DNA of 64,000 nt from Pycnococcus provasolii (GCA_049487715.1 CP150550.1:372001-436000), one strand, 5' to 3'. Shown: positions 18,063-27,327, counted from the stretch's first letter. Notes: generated by a model from the letters alone, not told the origin. Translations and numbers: made by a program.

Positions 18063-20318
18063 TTAAGAGCTTTTAAGTCTCCGAAGCTCGTCTCGAACTT
18101 CCTCCACTGGTTCGCAGTTGAGCGAATCGTCAACAGCACGTGTCAGCACCGCGCCTTCGACGTTCCACTTCGTCAGGCTGGCGTGGTCCTTCCTCCGCAT
18201 CCTCCACAAAACCCCCGTGTCACCGTGCCGTTCTGCGAAGCACCAAGTCCGTCCTCCGTCGACGCTCACCTCCACCGCAGCAACCGCGCCACCGCCCTCA
18301 TCGAACGCCATGACGTCGACGTGCGTCGGTGTCGCGTTGAGTACGCGGCTCCGTGGCGCCGCGTGGTCGTCGCTCGCCTCCCACGGCACTAGGTCCGCCT
18401 GCGGTGTCGCGGCATGCACACCAGCCATCGCAAACACGTTGAAACTCAACTGTTGCGCCGCTCTGTCGGTCCCCGCGGGATCGGGACGCACGCGAGTCGC
18501 AAACGGATTCGCACGCTCGGGTGGAACGCCGCCCGTGTCACCACCATCGTGAAGCACCTCGAGCGCCCACGTCCACTGCACGGTTCCCGTACCCCACGTC
18601 AGCGCGCCGCTCTCTGGATGCTTGAAAAGCACCATCCGGTGCACCGCACTGCCGCTATCGTACACCGCGCCGTGATCCTGAACGTACATCACGCCGTCCG
18701 CCTCCGTTCGCGACATGTGGACCATGCAAGATGGTCGATGTCCATTGCATACATCCTCATCCCACTCGTGACCCAGCACGCCCTCGCGGATCCGTGCGAC
18801 GCCGTTGGCATTCTCCGCGCGCTCGGCGAGACCCGAATTGTGCCAGAATCTCAGCTTCGCCATCGACGCGGGAACAGTCATCGCGTCATTACGCCAAGCA
18901 TTGACGGTGAAAATGGTTCCGCTCAGCGTGTTTTCAGGTCGCGGTCCCAGCGGGTTTTGTGGGCGCGCGTCCCTGAACGTTCCAGTCCACTCATTTTCGA
19001 GCGGGTCGAGCTTGGCATCCGCCTGCGTTTCCTTGTAGCAGACCATAACACGATGCGATGCGTCCGTCTCGTCATGCTCCCAGCGAATGCGCCAAAAGTA
19101 CTCATTCGCACTCCAAAAGAAAAGCGACGTGCCCGCGCGCCGTGCCTCCTCCAATGCGGTGAACTGATTGGAGGAGGAGTACTCATCGTGCCCGAGCGAA
19201 ATAAACACCTTGTGACGACGCAGCAGTTCCGCGCCACCGGCATCCACGTCCGCCGAAGCGACGTAGCTGACTCTGTACCCATTGCGCTCCAGCCACATGA
19301 TGCCTGGTAGCTCGGCGCCCAACGGCATGTTGACCGAACGGTAGTCTCTCGTGACGAGCGGTCTGTTGTACGATACCTTAAACGACCTCCGACCAGGTGC
19401 CTTTGGATCCAATCCGCCGCCGCCGTAAGCCTTGGGACCGTGGCCAACACCCACGCCCCCGTACAAGCCCGAACCTCCAAAGCGGTTGTACGCTTGCCAC
19501 GTCGTGTCGGCCGTCTGCACGAGAATGTCAGCGGGCGATTGGGCGTTTTGGTTAGACTCACGCACCACGAACCACACGTGACTCGCCCGCGGCTCTTCCA
19601 AAGCATCGCGGAGGCGTCCGTGTCCGAGCGCGCCGTAGGCGTGTGGCAGTTTCGACGGCTGCGGGTCAGCACCAGGAGGTGCGCCGTGCTTAGCGAATTG
19701 CGGCGTGACACTGGCATCGAGCCCGACGTCGTCCGCGCGCCACGAGTTCGCCGGCTTGGCGCTCGTGCGTTCGAGCCGTACAAAGTACACACCGCTCGTT
19801 GCGTCGTGCGGAATGCGCCACGTGAGCGTGGTTTCCCAGTTCGCGCAATCGTAGAGCAGCGTGTCCTTCTCAAGGAGTTTGCATTCTGGCTGCTCAACCG
19901 ACGCCGCCACCTGCTCGCTGGTTGGCGCGACGGACGCGACGAGACGCGCACCGTGTCCCTGGTAGTATCCTAAACGGTACACGGCGGCAGTCCAAGCTTT
20001 ATCGTTGTCGGCGTTGACTGCAAATTGAGCGAGCTGTGTGGGCATGTACGACGACGTGCGTGCGAATCCTTGAAGCGAGAGGTCTCCCGCTGCGTTGACG
20101 TCCCATTGTTGACGTGGTGTTCCCAGAAGGAGGTTTTCTGTGACGATTTCGTTAGCGTTATTCGATGCTGCTGCTGCTGCTGATGACGATGTTTGAAGAG
20201 TTGCTATTATTCCTACAACGCAAAAGAGTACACTTTTTGAGAATACACGAGAAAGCACACAGACACAGAAGGAAGGACGACTTATCCAAAAGGAATTTGT
20301 GAATTCCATGAGGACCAT
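18063..20318 (-). CDS. Secreted N,N-dimethylformamidase beta-subunit-like protein
   Basis: This is a 751-aa protein from ATG 20318. The hydrophobic N-terminal segment (SVLFCVVGIIATLQ) suggests a signal peptide or anchor. Following it are WETTLTWRIPHDATSGVYFV and a large domain whose stretches VWFVVRESNQNA, TTWQAYNRFGGSGLY, then SYNRPLV and LVTRDYRS, then MWLERNGYRVSYVASADVD, HKVFISLGHDEYSS and FFWSANEYFWRIRWE match, from memory, the large-subunit family of bacterial dimethylformamidase. The C-terminal part (VEVSVDGGRTWCFAE) looks like the Ig-like domain found in sulfite-oxidase-type proteins. Family members act on amide bonds or are uncharacterised. The substrate here is unknown. The family is mainly bacterial, so an old transfer is possible, although base composition matches the neighbours. 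Confidence 0.75.
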   Translation of the reverse strand: MVLMEFTNSFWISRPSFCVCVLSRVFSKSVLFCVVGIIATLQTSSSAAAAASNNANEIVTENLLLGTPRQQWDVNAAGDLSLQGFARTSSYMPTQLAQFAVNADNDKAWTAAVYRLGYYQGHGARLVASVAPTSEQVAASVEQPECKLLEKDTLLYDCANWETTLTWRIPHDATSGVYFVRLERTSAKPANSWRADDVGLDASVTPQFAKHGAPPGADPQPSKLPHAYGALGHGRLRDALEEPRASHVWFVVRESNQNAQSPADILVQTADTTWQAYNRFGGSGLYGGVGVGHGPKAYGGGGLDPKAPGRRSFKVSYNRPLVTRDYRSVNMPLGAELPGIMWLERNGYRVSYVASADVDAGGAELLRRHKVFISLGHDEYSSSNQFTALEEARRAGTSLFFWSANEYFWRIRWEHDETDASHRVMVCYKETQADAKLDPLENEWTGTFRDARPQNPLGPRPENTLSGTIFTVNAWRNDAMTVPASMAKLRFWHNSGLAERAENANGVARIREGVLGHEWDEDVCNGHRPSCMVHMSRTEADGVMYVQDHGAVYDSGSAVHRMVLFKHPESGALTWGTGTVQWTWALEVLHDGGDTGGVPPERANPFATRVRPDPAGTDRAAQQLSFNVFAMAGVHAATPQADLVPWEASDDHAAPRSRVLNATPTHVDVMAFDEGGGAVAAVEVSVDGGRTWCFAERHGDTGVLWRMRRKDHASLTKWNVEGAVLTRAVDDSLNCEPVEEVRDELRRLKSS

Positions 20319-20416
20319 TCACGACGACGTTGACGACGACGACGACGTGAAAAGACGGCGTGAAAAGACGACGTGAAAAGACGAGGAGTGACGTGCCACG
20401 TGGAACTGGTTTTCGG

Positions 20417-20434
20417 GTTTTAGGGTTAGGGGTT
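20417..20434 (+). repeat. Short telomere-like motif in a divergent promoter
   Basis: GGGTTTTAGGGTTAGGGG lies 70 bp upstream of the metallophosphoesterase start and 99 bp from the divergent dimethylformamidase-like start. Confidence 0.6.
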
Positions 20435-20504
20435 TGATTTTCTGGCTCGGTTTGGTTTGCCGCCCTTTCCTTTCACCTGCTGGAGGCTCGACTCGTCTCA
20501 TCGT

Positions 20505-21830
20505 ATGGCGCCCGGAACCGCACGCACCTCGGCGTCGTCGTCGTCGTCGTCGAGGGCGGCGGCGGCTCTCGATGCGTCTCTCGGGCTTGGAGTGCGCCGC
20601 TCCGAGTCGTTCGCCACGTTCAACAACTATTCCGCCCAACCGCCCGCCTCCACGACGCGGCACTCGTCTCTTGTCGTTCAAGGATCTTTCGAACCGTGGC
20701 GACGACACTTCGCGCGCTCGTACATCCTCGCGCCCGTGCTCCTGCTTCTAGCGTCGACGTTCCTAACAGCGACTGTTACCAAAAGAGATATCAGATATGC
20801 CGTCGGGCCGGTGGTTGCCGTGTTCTTCTCCACGCCGTGGCTACTGCGAGGTAATACAGGACGGAAATTTCTATGGTGGATGATGGAAAGAAAACCGTGG
20901 AGACGCTTCTTCTTTCGAATGATATGGAGACCGCACATCTCCGCCGTCGCGTACCTCACTGCACCGCTGCTCGCCACCAAGCTGGCGACGAGACCGTGCA
21001 TGCACGTCTGCCTGGAGAAGCGAATAGGCGTGTGCAAGGCAAAAACACCCGCGCGACTTGCACGCGCTATTCGCTTCGTGGCAATATCCGACACGCACAC
21101 GAGGCACCGATTCCTGCAGCTTCCACACGGCGCTGACGTGCTCGTACACTGCGGCGATTTCACGATGCCTGAGGTTTACCCCGCAGCGCACCACGAGGCT
21201 CTCAGACAGCTATGCGACTTCTTCGCACACGCCGCACGAACGTGTGGTTTCAGGTGCTGCATCTTCGTTCCTGGCAATCACGACAAGTTCGTGTTGGGTC
21301 TTGGACCAAGAGTCGTGCAAGAGCATCTTGATAAGCACGTTCCATGCGAAGCTCGCCTACTCGTTGACGCCGGCATTTGGCTGCGCGCGAGAGGAAGCGA
21401 ATGCGGTGGAGTAGCGCTGTGGGGTAGCCCCATGTCACGCGCAAATTCAAAGTCGTCGCCAAACGACGCATTCCAGACCAGTTACGAGAAGGAGCACGAA
21501 GTTCCTCAGGGTGTATTGGACATTCCTCGAGAGGGTAAGCTCGACATACTCGTGACTCACGGTCCGCCGGCGAGCTCGGATGCGCGAGGGTGCAAGTCGC
21601 TTGACGCCGTTCTCGATAACCATGAGATTCCTCAACCGCGCATTCACGTGTTTGGCCACACCCATGAGGGAGCTGGCGAGGTAAAGGCACGTTCCTCTGG
21701 GAGGTGCATAGCCGTGAATGCAACGTCCATCGACCTGAGCTTTTGTGCAAGTCAGCCGCCGATTTTATTTGACGTTCTATTTGGAGAACGTGATGAAGCG
21801 CCGCACCAACTCGAGGTTGTGTCTTTTTGA
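20505..21830 (+). CDS. Calcineurin-like metallophosphoesterase, MPPED-type, membrane-anchored
   Basis: This is a 441-aa protein from ATG 20505 (MAPGTART); the upstream extension begins with TTG. Two hydrophobic segments lie near residues 78-115 (YILAPVLLLLASTFL and YAVGPVVAVFFSTPWLL). A metallophosphoesterase domain with the full metal-binding set starts near 190: FVAISDTHTRH (D-x-H), VLVHCGDFTM (GD), FVPGNHDKF (GNHD), ILVTHGPP (H) and HVFGHTHEG (GHxH). Order and spacing follow the MPPED1/2 (239AB) class, which hydrolyses cyclic nucleotides or related phosphodiesters in vitro. All metal ligands are present, so it should be active. Substrate and membrane are unknown. The long N-terminus with transmembrane helices is unusual for the class. 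Confidence 0.88.
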   Translation: MAPGTARTSASSSSSSRAAAALDASLGLGVRRSESFATFNNYSAQPPASTTRHSSLVVQGSFEPWRRHFARSYILAPVLLLLASTFLTATVTKRDIRYAVGPVVAVFFSTPWLLRGNTGRKFLWWMMERKPWRRFFFRMIWRPHISAVAYLTAPLLATKLATRPCMHVCLEKRIGVCKAKTPARLARAIRFVAISDTHTRHRFLQLPHGADVLVHCGDFTMPEVYPAAHHEALRQLCDFFAHAARTCGFRCCIFVPGNHDKFVLGLGPRVVQEHLDKHVPCEARLLVDAGIWLRARGSECGGVALWGSPMSRANSKSSPNDAFQTSYEKEHEVPQGVLDIPREGKLDILVTHGPPASSDARGCKSLDAVLDNHEIPQPRIHVFGHTHEGAGEVKARSSGRCIAVNATSIDLSFCASQPPILFDVLFGERDEAPHQLEVVSF

Positions 21831-21887
21831 ACGGAGATTGAGTACTGTTACACATATATCTAACATTTGTATTGTTATGTATTTATG

Positions 21888-22472
21888 TCATTCGTCGTCG
21901 TCGTCGTCGTCGTCATCGTCATCGCTATCACTGTCGCTATATTGGGCAAGGGCGGCACGCCTGCGATTGACGTTCTGCTCAAGTGGCGGCAAGCCTTCGT
22001 CGTCGTCGTCGTCGTCATAACAATCCCCGCCGCCGCCGCCGTCGCCTCTACTGGCGTTGTCAGCTCCACCATTGTGCACACCGTCGTCCGCGCTTCCAAT
22101 GCGCGGTGGTTTCACTGCGTCGTCTTGAAATCTCGCAGGCCAGATGTTCATTCCCTCAGCACGCATTCGTTTGATGTGGTCAAGCTGGAGCACCGCGACG
22201 ATATCTCCACCGAGTTTCTCGTTGGACGGAGTGTCCTGGTCAAGTTCTGCGACAACGTACGTGCCCGCTCGTACCCAGAGCATGTTCCGAAACCTCTTTG
22301 GCATTCTTAGAAATGCCTGTTCATCAGGCGTGGGTGTGTCCACGAGCACGAGCGTTCCGAGCGAGTTGCTGGATGAGGCGACGCGGCAGACGCACTGCGC
22401 TTCCGATAGGTTTTCGAAGTCGAACGAGTCGTTCGACGACGCGACGTGCTTGCGTGCACGCTGGGACGACAT
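21888..22472 (-). CDS. EIF1AD: EIF1AD-like S1/eIF1A-fold RNA-binding protein
   Basis: This is a 194-aa protein from ATG 22472 (MSSQRARKHVASS); upstream in-frame codons begin with TTG. The S1-IF1-like OB fold is recognised from LSEAQCVCRVASSSNSLGTL, then MPKRFRNMLWVRAGTYVVAE, matching the eIF1A-domain protein EIF1AD (haponin), which in animals takes part in late 40S maturation in nucleus and cytoplasm. The C-terminus is a long Asp/Glu tail (D/E runs encoded by GTC/GAC triplets at 21890-21915 and 22000-22018), as in other EIF1AD proteins. The 3' end is only 57 bp from that of the convergent metallophosphoesterase. Confidence 0.85.
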   Translation of the reverse strand: MSSQRARKHVASSNDSFDFENLSEAQCVCRVASSSNSLGTLVLVDTPTPDEQAFLRMPKRFRNMLWVRAGTYVVAELDQDTPSNEKLGGDIVAVLQLDHIKRMRAEGMNIWPARFQDDAVKPPRIGSADDGVHNGGADNASRGDGGGGGDCYDDDDDDEGLPPLEQNVNRRRAALAQYSDSDSDDDDDDDDDDE

Positions 22473-22553
22473 AGATGCAACGCAGTTGACTAAATGGCGG
22501 CGGATGGACGGACGGAGGGCGGATGGGTAGACGGAGGGGAGAGATACGCATCT

Positions 22554-22600
22554 AAACCCCAAACCTAAACCCTAACACTGCTAACCCTAACCCCTAACTG
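22554..22600 (-). repeat. Telomere-like (CCCTAA) motifs in a divergent promoter
   Basis: Irregular AAACCTAAACCCTAACA and CTAACCCTAACCCCTAACT units lie between the EIF1AD start (minus) and the spliced 80-aa gene (plus), about 165 bp upstream of its ATG. Confidence 0.7.
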
Positions 22601-22764
22601 CCTTGTCGTTTGGCGTCCATGGGCCTTGTTCCTGTTCTGGGCACCCGGCACCGCTCCCCCTGAGCCTGGTTTCACCTCATCGGGTCCGACGGACTCCCGG
22701 GGGCCATTTCGCAAAGCTCGCACTCGGGAGGGTTTTCATTCTCAAAAGTCATTTGTTTGTCGCC

Positions 22765-23352
22765 ATGGGTACGTCTCCCTTGCGCTTCATGCTGTTCTTT
22801 CTTTCTTTCTTTCCTTTTTTGCGTGCTTGGGTGGTGGTGTGTCATTTTCATGTCATGTGTGTGGTACCACGTCATTTCATGGTCACTTTTGGGTCCCGTT
22901 ACTTTTTGGGAGATTGATTAAGGGGCCGAACTTGTTGTTTCGGAAAGGACGCGGTGAGTGTCCCTTTGGGTTTGGAGAAGGACGTTTCAGGATTCTTTCG
23001 TCCGGGTTACTTTGGGACGTGTTGGAGAAAGAAGAGAAACCTAATTTTCATTGCTAACATACACACAACAAACAACAACAACAACCAAAAAATAAAAAAA
23101 AACATTCACGCAGATTCTGGTAAGGGATGGTTGCCTCAGATTAGCGCCGATGTGCTCAAGAATTTTCAGGCGTCGCAGGCAAAGATTCAGGCGGAGCAGA
23201 AGGCGGTGGGATACGTGCACCTCATCGGTACGAAGATTGCTGGCGTGCACTTGACCAGCCAAGTGATTCCGTTAGCAGGTGTTCTCGCAGGTACCGTGAT
23301 GCTTGTGAAAGGCTACTATAACATGTACAACGGGACGGGACGACTCGACTGA
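22765..23352 (+). CDS. 80-aa single-pass membrane protein, COX7a-like, start codon on a 4-nt coding exon
   Basis: The coding sequence joins 22765-22768 (ATGG) and 23114-23352 across a 345-nt intron with GTACGT donor and ACGCAG acceptor. The join gives MDSGKGWLPQISADVL and a continuous 80-aa protein. Without the splice, exon 2 has no ATG near its start. The protein has a soluble amphipathic part (NFQASQAKIQAEQKAVG) and a hydrophobic segment (QVIPLAGVLAGTVMLVKGYY) ending in NMYNGTGRLD. Size and the IPL-x-G...G-Y-x-x-Y pattern resemble subunit VIIa-type respiratory-complex proteins of the mitochondrial inner membrane. I treat that as a suggestion rather than an identification. Confidence 0.65.
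22769..23113 (+). other. Inferred 345-nt intron directly after the start codon
   Basis: The donor GTACGT follows ATGG and the acceptor is CACGCAG. The intron is T-rich and contains runs such as CTTTCTTTCTTTCC and an A-rich 3' part (ACAACAACAACAACC). Splicing creates the GAT codon from G plus AT. Confidence 0.65.
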
Positions 23353-23430
23353 CGTTGTTTTAGTGGTCTGCTTTTCAAGAACGGTAACCAAACACTCCAG
23401 AAAAAACAAAAAACACAGTTTTATTTACTT

Positions 23431-24180
23431 TTACACAAGTGCCACGCGGCATACGGGACACGTTCCACTCCTCAGTAGCCACTGTGTCACGCAGTGCCGA
23501 TGGTACGCGTGTCCACAGGGAAGCAGTGCGGTGCCTTGTTCGTCCTGCTGCTCGTCGTCAAAAAGCGCGTCGTGGCATATGGCGCAACATCTATGCTCGC
23601 CGTTGTCGCCGCCACTGTCACCGTCGCGTCTCTTGCACGGTGGCAGGTTGGAAATGGCATCTTCCGTCGCCGGTCTCGCAGCGCTTCCCCCACCTCCGGC
23701 GGTAACGCTGAGTTCCGCCATGATGTCTTCGAGCGATCGTCCGAGTCCGTAATCTGCGAGAGAGAAGCCACCAGCAGCCCCACCGCCGCCGTTCGACGCT
23801 CCGGCAAACATAGCCTCCGCAGCCGCCGCAGCGGTGCCAATGTCTTCCAACGTAGTTTGGAATACGTACATCTGCTGCGCCTGCTCGTCATTGTGCGTCG
23901 CGTTGCCGCTTAGAAACATCTCAAAGTTTGGCGGGAATGGGCTCAGCTCAGCACTTTCCCTGCCCGAAGTCTCCCCCGGCGCATCGTTCGTACGCGTTGA
24001 ATTGGTGGGTTGTTGGATGTTTTGTTTTTCGACGAACGTCGACGCGCACGCGGGGCACGCGGGTTCTTCCTGCGCGTCTCTTGCGAAAACGTGCGTGGGA
24101 ACAAGCGAGACTGCGGCGCAGGCGTGGCAGAACATCTGGCAAATAGGACTGTCATCGTGTAAAGGTGGACTATAAGCCAT
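23431..24180 (-). CDS. RING-H2 E3 ubiquitin ligase, RNF126/RNF115-like
   Basis: This is a 249-aa protein; ATG 24180 gives MAYSPPLHDD. An N-terminal zinc ribbon (FCHACAAVS ... EEPACPACASTFVE) and a C-terminal RING-H2 finger (CCAICHDALFDDE ... LLPCGHAYHRHCVTQWLLRS and GTCPVCRVALV) flank a disordered linker containing a Gly/Ala-rich stretch. This two-zinc-domain layout is that of the RNF126/RNF115/BTL family, which ubiquitinates cytosolic clients. All eight C3H2C3 zinc ligands of the RING are visible. The RING ends two residues before the C-terminus. Confidence 0.9.
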   Translation of the reverse strand: MAYSPPLHDDSPICQMFCHACAAVSLVPTHVFARDAQEEPACPACASTFVEKQNIQQPTNSTRTNDAPGETSGRESAELSPFPPNFEMFLSGNATHNDEQAQQMYVFQTTLEDIGTAAAAAEAMFAGASNGGGGAAGGFSLADYGLGRSLEDIMAELSVTAGGGGSAARPATEDAISNLPPCKRRDGDSGGDNGEHRCCAICHDALFDDEQQDEQGTALLPCGHAYHRHCVTQWLLRSGTCPVCRVALV

Positions 24181-24494
24181 AGTCAACACACACCAAACAC
24201 AAATACAAAAAATAAGAATAAGAGGGGGAATATTCAATATTTTAATAATGACGTTGGAGCGAGCTGGTGGATGAACGCGGCATTATTTGGAGTGTGCGAT
24301 TCCCAAAAGCAATGCAAAGCAGGTTCCTCCAATAATAATAAATAATTTCCCAAAACCCGAATCCAAACTCCCGTACGTTAGGTCGGACAATGGTGGATCC
24401 CCTCTTTAGTATGGATTCACCTGCTTCATTATTTGCCCCCCAAACAATCCATCCTTAGTATATCATCATTCTTTGTGCATCTTCACAGAGAAGT

Positions 24495-26852
24495 ATGTCG
24501 TCGTCGCCAACGGACGCTCAGAATGACTCAAATGAAGGAAACGACTCCGACAACTCACCTACCAACGTACCAACGGCGCAATTCTCGAGACTTCGAGTGA
24601 ACTCGGACGCTGACGTCGACGAGGATACCGTCACGCATTACAACTATTCCGTCTTACATTACGGATTTCGTAGACCCAGCTTAGAGGCGGACGGAGTTAC
24701 GCTGGGGCAAATTCTAGCTGACCGAGCCACCAACGTCAACGAGTATACGCTCAGCCGAACGACGGCGGCGGCACGCTCGGAAGGGTTTCAGGGCGACGAA
24801 ATGGACGGCGTTCTAAGCAACAGCGACAGCAACAGCGACTTTTTGTCGTCGAGCCTGTACGCGGCAAACTCGCCCAAAAAGGCGGACGGTAACAGCGACG
24901 CGCAAACGAATACGGTGGCGACGACGGCGACGCCGACGCCGACGCAAGCTTGCAACATACCCGGTGGTGGAGGAGGAGGTAACGTTGAGAGATCGTCGAG
25001 CCTGCCGGTGACACACGACGAGCTGCAAGAGGCGAGCGGCGGAATGGGTGCGGCGGAAGCGCCCGTGCCGCAGGCGTGGAGCCCGAATGATGCCATGGCA
25101 CCAGCACTGTATGGTTCGTCGCCGAGCGGGCCTACCGCCATGAATCCGACGCCGCAACCAGCTATCCCGCTCAGCTCCACGGAGGATGGTGGTGGCATGC
25201 TCGGACGAAGGCACGTGATCATTATGGTTGGACTTCCGGCTAGAGGCAAGTCGCTCATAGGCAAGCGCCTCGCAAAGTACCTGAGCTTCTTCCACGGCGC
25301 GCGGTGCCGAATCTTCAACGCCGGCGTGTATCGACGTCAGTACAAGGACATGGCGAGACAAAGCGCCGACTTCTACGACCCCGAAAATGAGGATGCAACC
25401 CGCCTGCGCGACGAGTGCGCCCAGATGTGCCTTGAAGACATCGGCAAATTCCTCCTCGAGGAGGACAAGCCGTACTTCTCGAATTCCAAAACGGTTATGC
25501 CTGGGCTTGAGCGAAAGCACAGTAGCACGCGAATATCGGGCACCGACGACACTGACCGCGCCGTGGACAGCGGTCGCGTTGCCATCTTCGATGCAACAAA
25601 CACCACACGAAAACGCCGCCAAATGATCAAGGACTTCTTTGCACACCTCGAGGATACGCACACCGGCCCGTCAGGGCGCCCGTCCTTTGGGTCTCGTCCT
25701 TTTGGAAGTCTCGTGAAGCTCGTGTGGATCGAGAGCGTGATCACCGACGAGCAGCAGATTGTGGCGAACATCCTCAGCGGCAAGGTGTCTAACGACGACT
25801 ACTCGGGCGAGGACACGCAAGCGGTGCTGAAAGACTTCAGAGAAAGGTGCAGGCACTACGAGAAGGTGTACGAGCCGCTCGGCTCGCCGCTCACGTCGAA
25901 GTTGAAGGATTCGATGCAGGCTTTCCTAGGTCCAAAGCACCATGTGCACGAGGAGGTGGTAGAAGGTGAGCAGGACGACAGCTGGGTGAGGACGGTGAAC
26001 GGCGGGAAGAAGCTCGTCATGAACAACATTCACGGTTTCCTGCCTGGACGCATCGTCCAGTTCCTGGCAAATCTTCACCTTCAGCCGCATACCGTTTACA
26101 TGTCGCGCCACGGACAGAGCGAGTACAACAAGATCGGCCGCATCGGAGGTGACAGTGATATTACGAAAGATGGACAAGAGTACGCAAAGGCGCTGGGAAA
26201 GTATACGTTCGAAGTTATTCAGGGCAACTCGGAAGGTTTGGGAAAACCTGTCAAGTGCCGGCTGTGGACGAGTAGTCTGAGACGCACCGTTCAGACTGCG
26301 CGCTACATCCCTCGCCCTGTACTCCACGACAAGGATGGATCGACGTGGAAGCAGATGGATGGAAGGCGTATGCACGGCTTGGACGAGATCTTCGCGGGCA
26401 TCTGCGATGGAATGACGTACCAGGAGATCTCGGAACGATATCCGGACGAATTTGTTCTGCGGAAGGAGAACAAGCTTTCGTACCGATACCCGCGTGGGGA
26501 GTCGTACCTTGACGTCATCAGCCGCCTCGATCCTCTGGTGCAGGAGATTGAGTCCTACCGCGAGCCGCTTCTCATCGTGGGCCACCAGGGTGTGCTTCGA
26601 CTCATCTACGCATACCTCGTCGGACGTCCACGCGAGGAGGCACCGAGCCTGAGCATTCCGTTGAACACGGTCATAAAGCTCGACCTTCTCACGGAAGGCG
26701 TTCGTGAGACACGCACGGAGCTACTGACTGTTGACCAACATGATGGGCAGCGCGACCCTGCAACCACATCGTCGAACGTCTTCAGCCCAACTTTCGAGAG
26801 TATTCCGTATCCTGGTGATCTAGCGGATCCGCTCAATCCACCATCACACTAA
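24495..26852 (+). CDS. 6-phosphofructo-2-kinase/fructose-2,6-bisphosphatase
   Basis: This is a 785-aa bifunctional enzyme that makes and breaks fructose 2,6-bisphosphate, the regulator of cytosolic glycolysis and gluconeogenesis. A long disordered Ser/Thr/Asn-rich N-terminus (residues 1-235) precedes the kinase domain. That domain has Walker A at GLPARGKSLIGKRLAKYL (about 245), IFNAGVYRRQ, and the Walker-B-type AIFDATNTTRKRR. The phosphatase domain starts near 530 with the histidine motif VYMSRHGQSEYN and includes WTSSLRRTVQTA, LDEIFAGICDGMTYQE and LIVGHQGVLR. Both catalytic sites look complete, so both activities are expected. There is no N-terminal CBM20 in the visible sequence, unlike land-plant F2KP. 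Confidence 0.95.
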   Translation: MSSSPTDAQNDSNEGNDSDNSPTNVPTAQFSRLRVNSDADVDEDTVTHYNYSVLHYGFRRPSLEADGVTLGQILADRATNVNEYTLSRTTAAARSEGFQGDEMDGVLSNSDSNSDFLSSSLYAANSPKKADGNSDAQTNTVATTATPTPTQACNIPGGGGGGNVERSSSLPVTHDELQEASGGMGAAEAPVPQAWSPNDAMAPALYGSSPSGPTAMNPTPQPAIPLSSTEDGGGMLGRRHVIIMVGLPARGKSLIGKRLAKYLSFFHGARCRIFNAGVYRRQYKDMARQSADFYDPENEDATRLRDECAQMCLEDIGKFLLEEDKPYFSNSKTVMPGLERKHSSTRISGTDDTDRAVDSGRVAIFDATNTTRKRRQMIKDFFAHLEDTHTGPSGRPSFGSRPFGSLVKLVWIESVITDEQQIVANILSGKVSNDDYSGEDTQAVLKDFRERCRHYEKVYEPLGSPLTSKLKDSMQAFLGPKHHVHEEVVEGEQDDSWVRTVNGGKKLVMNNIHGFLPGRIVQFLANLHLQPHTVYMSRHGQSEYNKIGRIGGDSDITKDGQEYAKALGKYTFEVIQGNSEGLGKPVKCRLWTSSLRRTVQTARYIPRPVLHDKDGSTWKQMDGRRMHGLDEIFAGICDGMTYQEISERYPDEFVLRKENKLSYRYPRGESYLDVISRLDPLVQEIESYREPLLIVGHQGVLRLIYAYLVGRPREEAPSLSIPLNTVIKLDLLTEGVRETRTELLTVDQHDGQRDPATTSSNVFSPTFESIPYPGDLADPLNPPSH

Positions 26853-27327
26853 ACCTTTTTTAAAATTAAAAAGATCGCTCAACACAAAAATTTCTCCCAT
26901 CAAATTTGACGAACCAAAATCTCCCATCCACACCTGCCGGCCATCGCCAGCACAATTCCTTCAAAAGACGCCTCCATAAGACGCCGTCGGGAGTTCTTCG
27001 TAGTCACTAGTTGGAGTTGGAGTGCAATCACTGATTCATTGTTGTTGTGGTCAACGTGTTTTCTGCGCGCGCGCTGAACAACGTACGAATTGCGAAGTTG
27101 AGTGTGTGTGTATAGGTGGTGTGTATTGGCCTATTGGGTGCTTGGGGGCAGCCGCGGCGCGACGCTGCACTACTTGTAGCAAGGCTTGCCAAAAGGCGGC
27201 TTGGTCGCAACAGTGAGTGCAACACAAGCGCGAGTGTCGCACGACATTATCACTTTACCATCAACGCATATCGGTAATACGTAATGAAACGAACAAACAA
27301 AACATTCCCTCAGCGACGTTTGACTTG
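26853..27327. other. Intergenic with a possible MYND zinc-finger remnant
   Basis: The interval lies between the PFK-2/FBPase-2 stop and the convergent ABM gene stop. Apart from the MYND-like fragment (27022-27250) I see nothing coding. Confidence 0.4.
27022..27250 (+). pseudogene. MYND-type zinc-finger fragment interrupted by TGA
   Basis: The plus frame reads RRCTTCSKACQKAAWSQ, which looks like the second half of a MYND finger (C-x2-C ... CQ-x3-W). It is followed by Gln, a TGA at 27214-27216, Val-Gln, and then HKRECRT, the expected MYND ending (W-x2-HK-x2-C). A 12-nt in-frame insertion flanked by the direct repeat GCAACA separates the halves and brings in the stop. The upstream cysteine pairs are poorly spaced. 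It could be a decayed gene or an exon end (GTGAGT donor at 27212) of a gene I cannot reconstruct. Confidence 0.3.

Noticed and set aside
27214-27216. Selenocysteine TGA in the MYND-like fragment
   Set aside because: MYND fingers have no known Sec position, the TGA lies in an apparent 12-nt insertion, and no SECIS-like hairpin is seen nearby.
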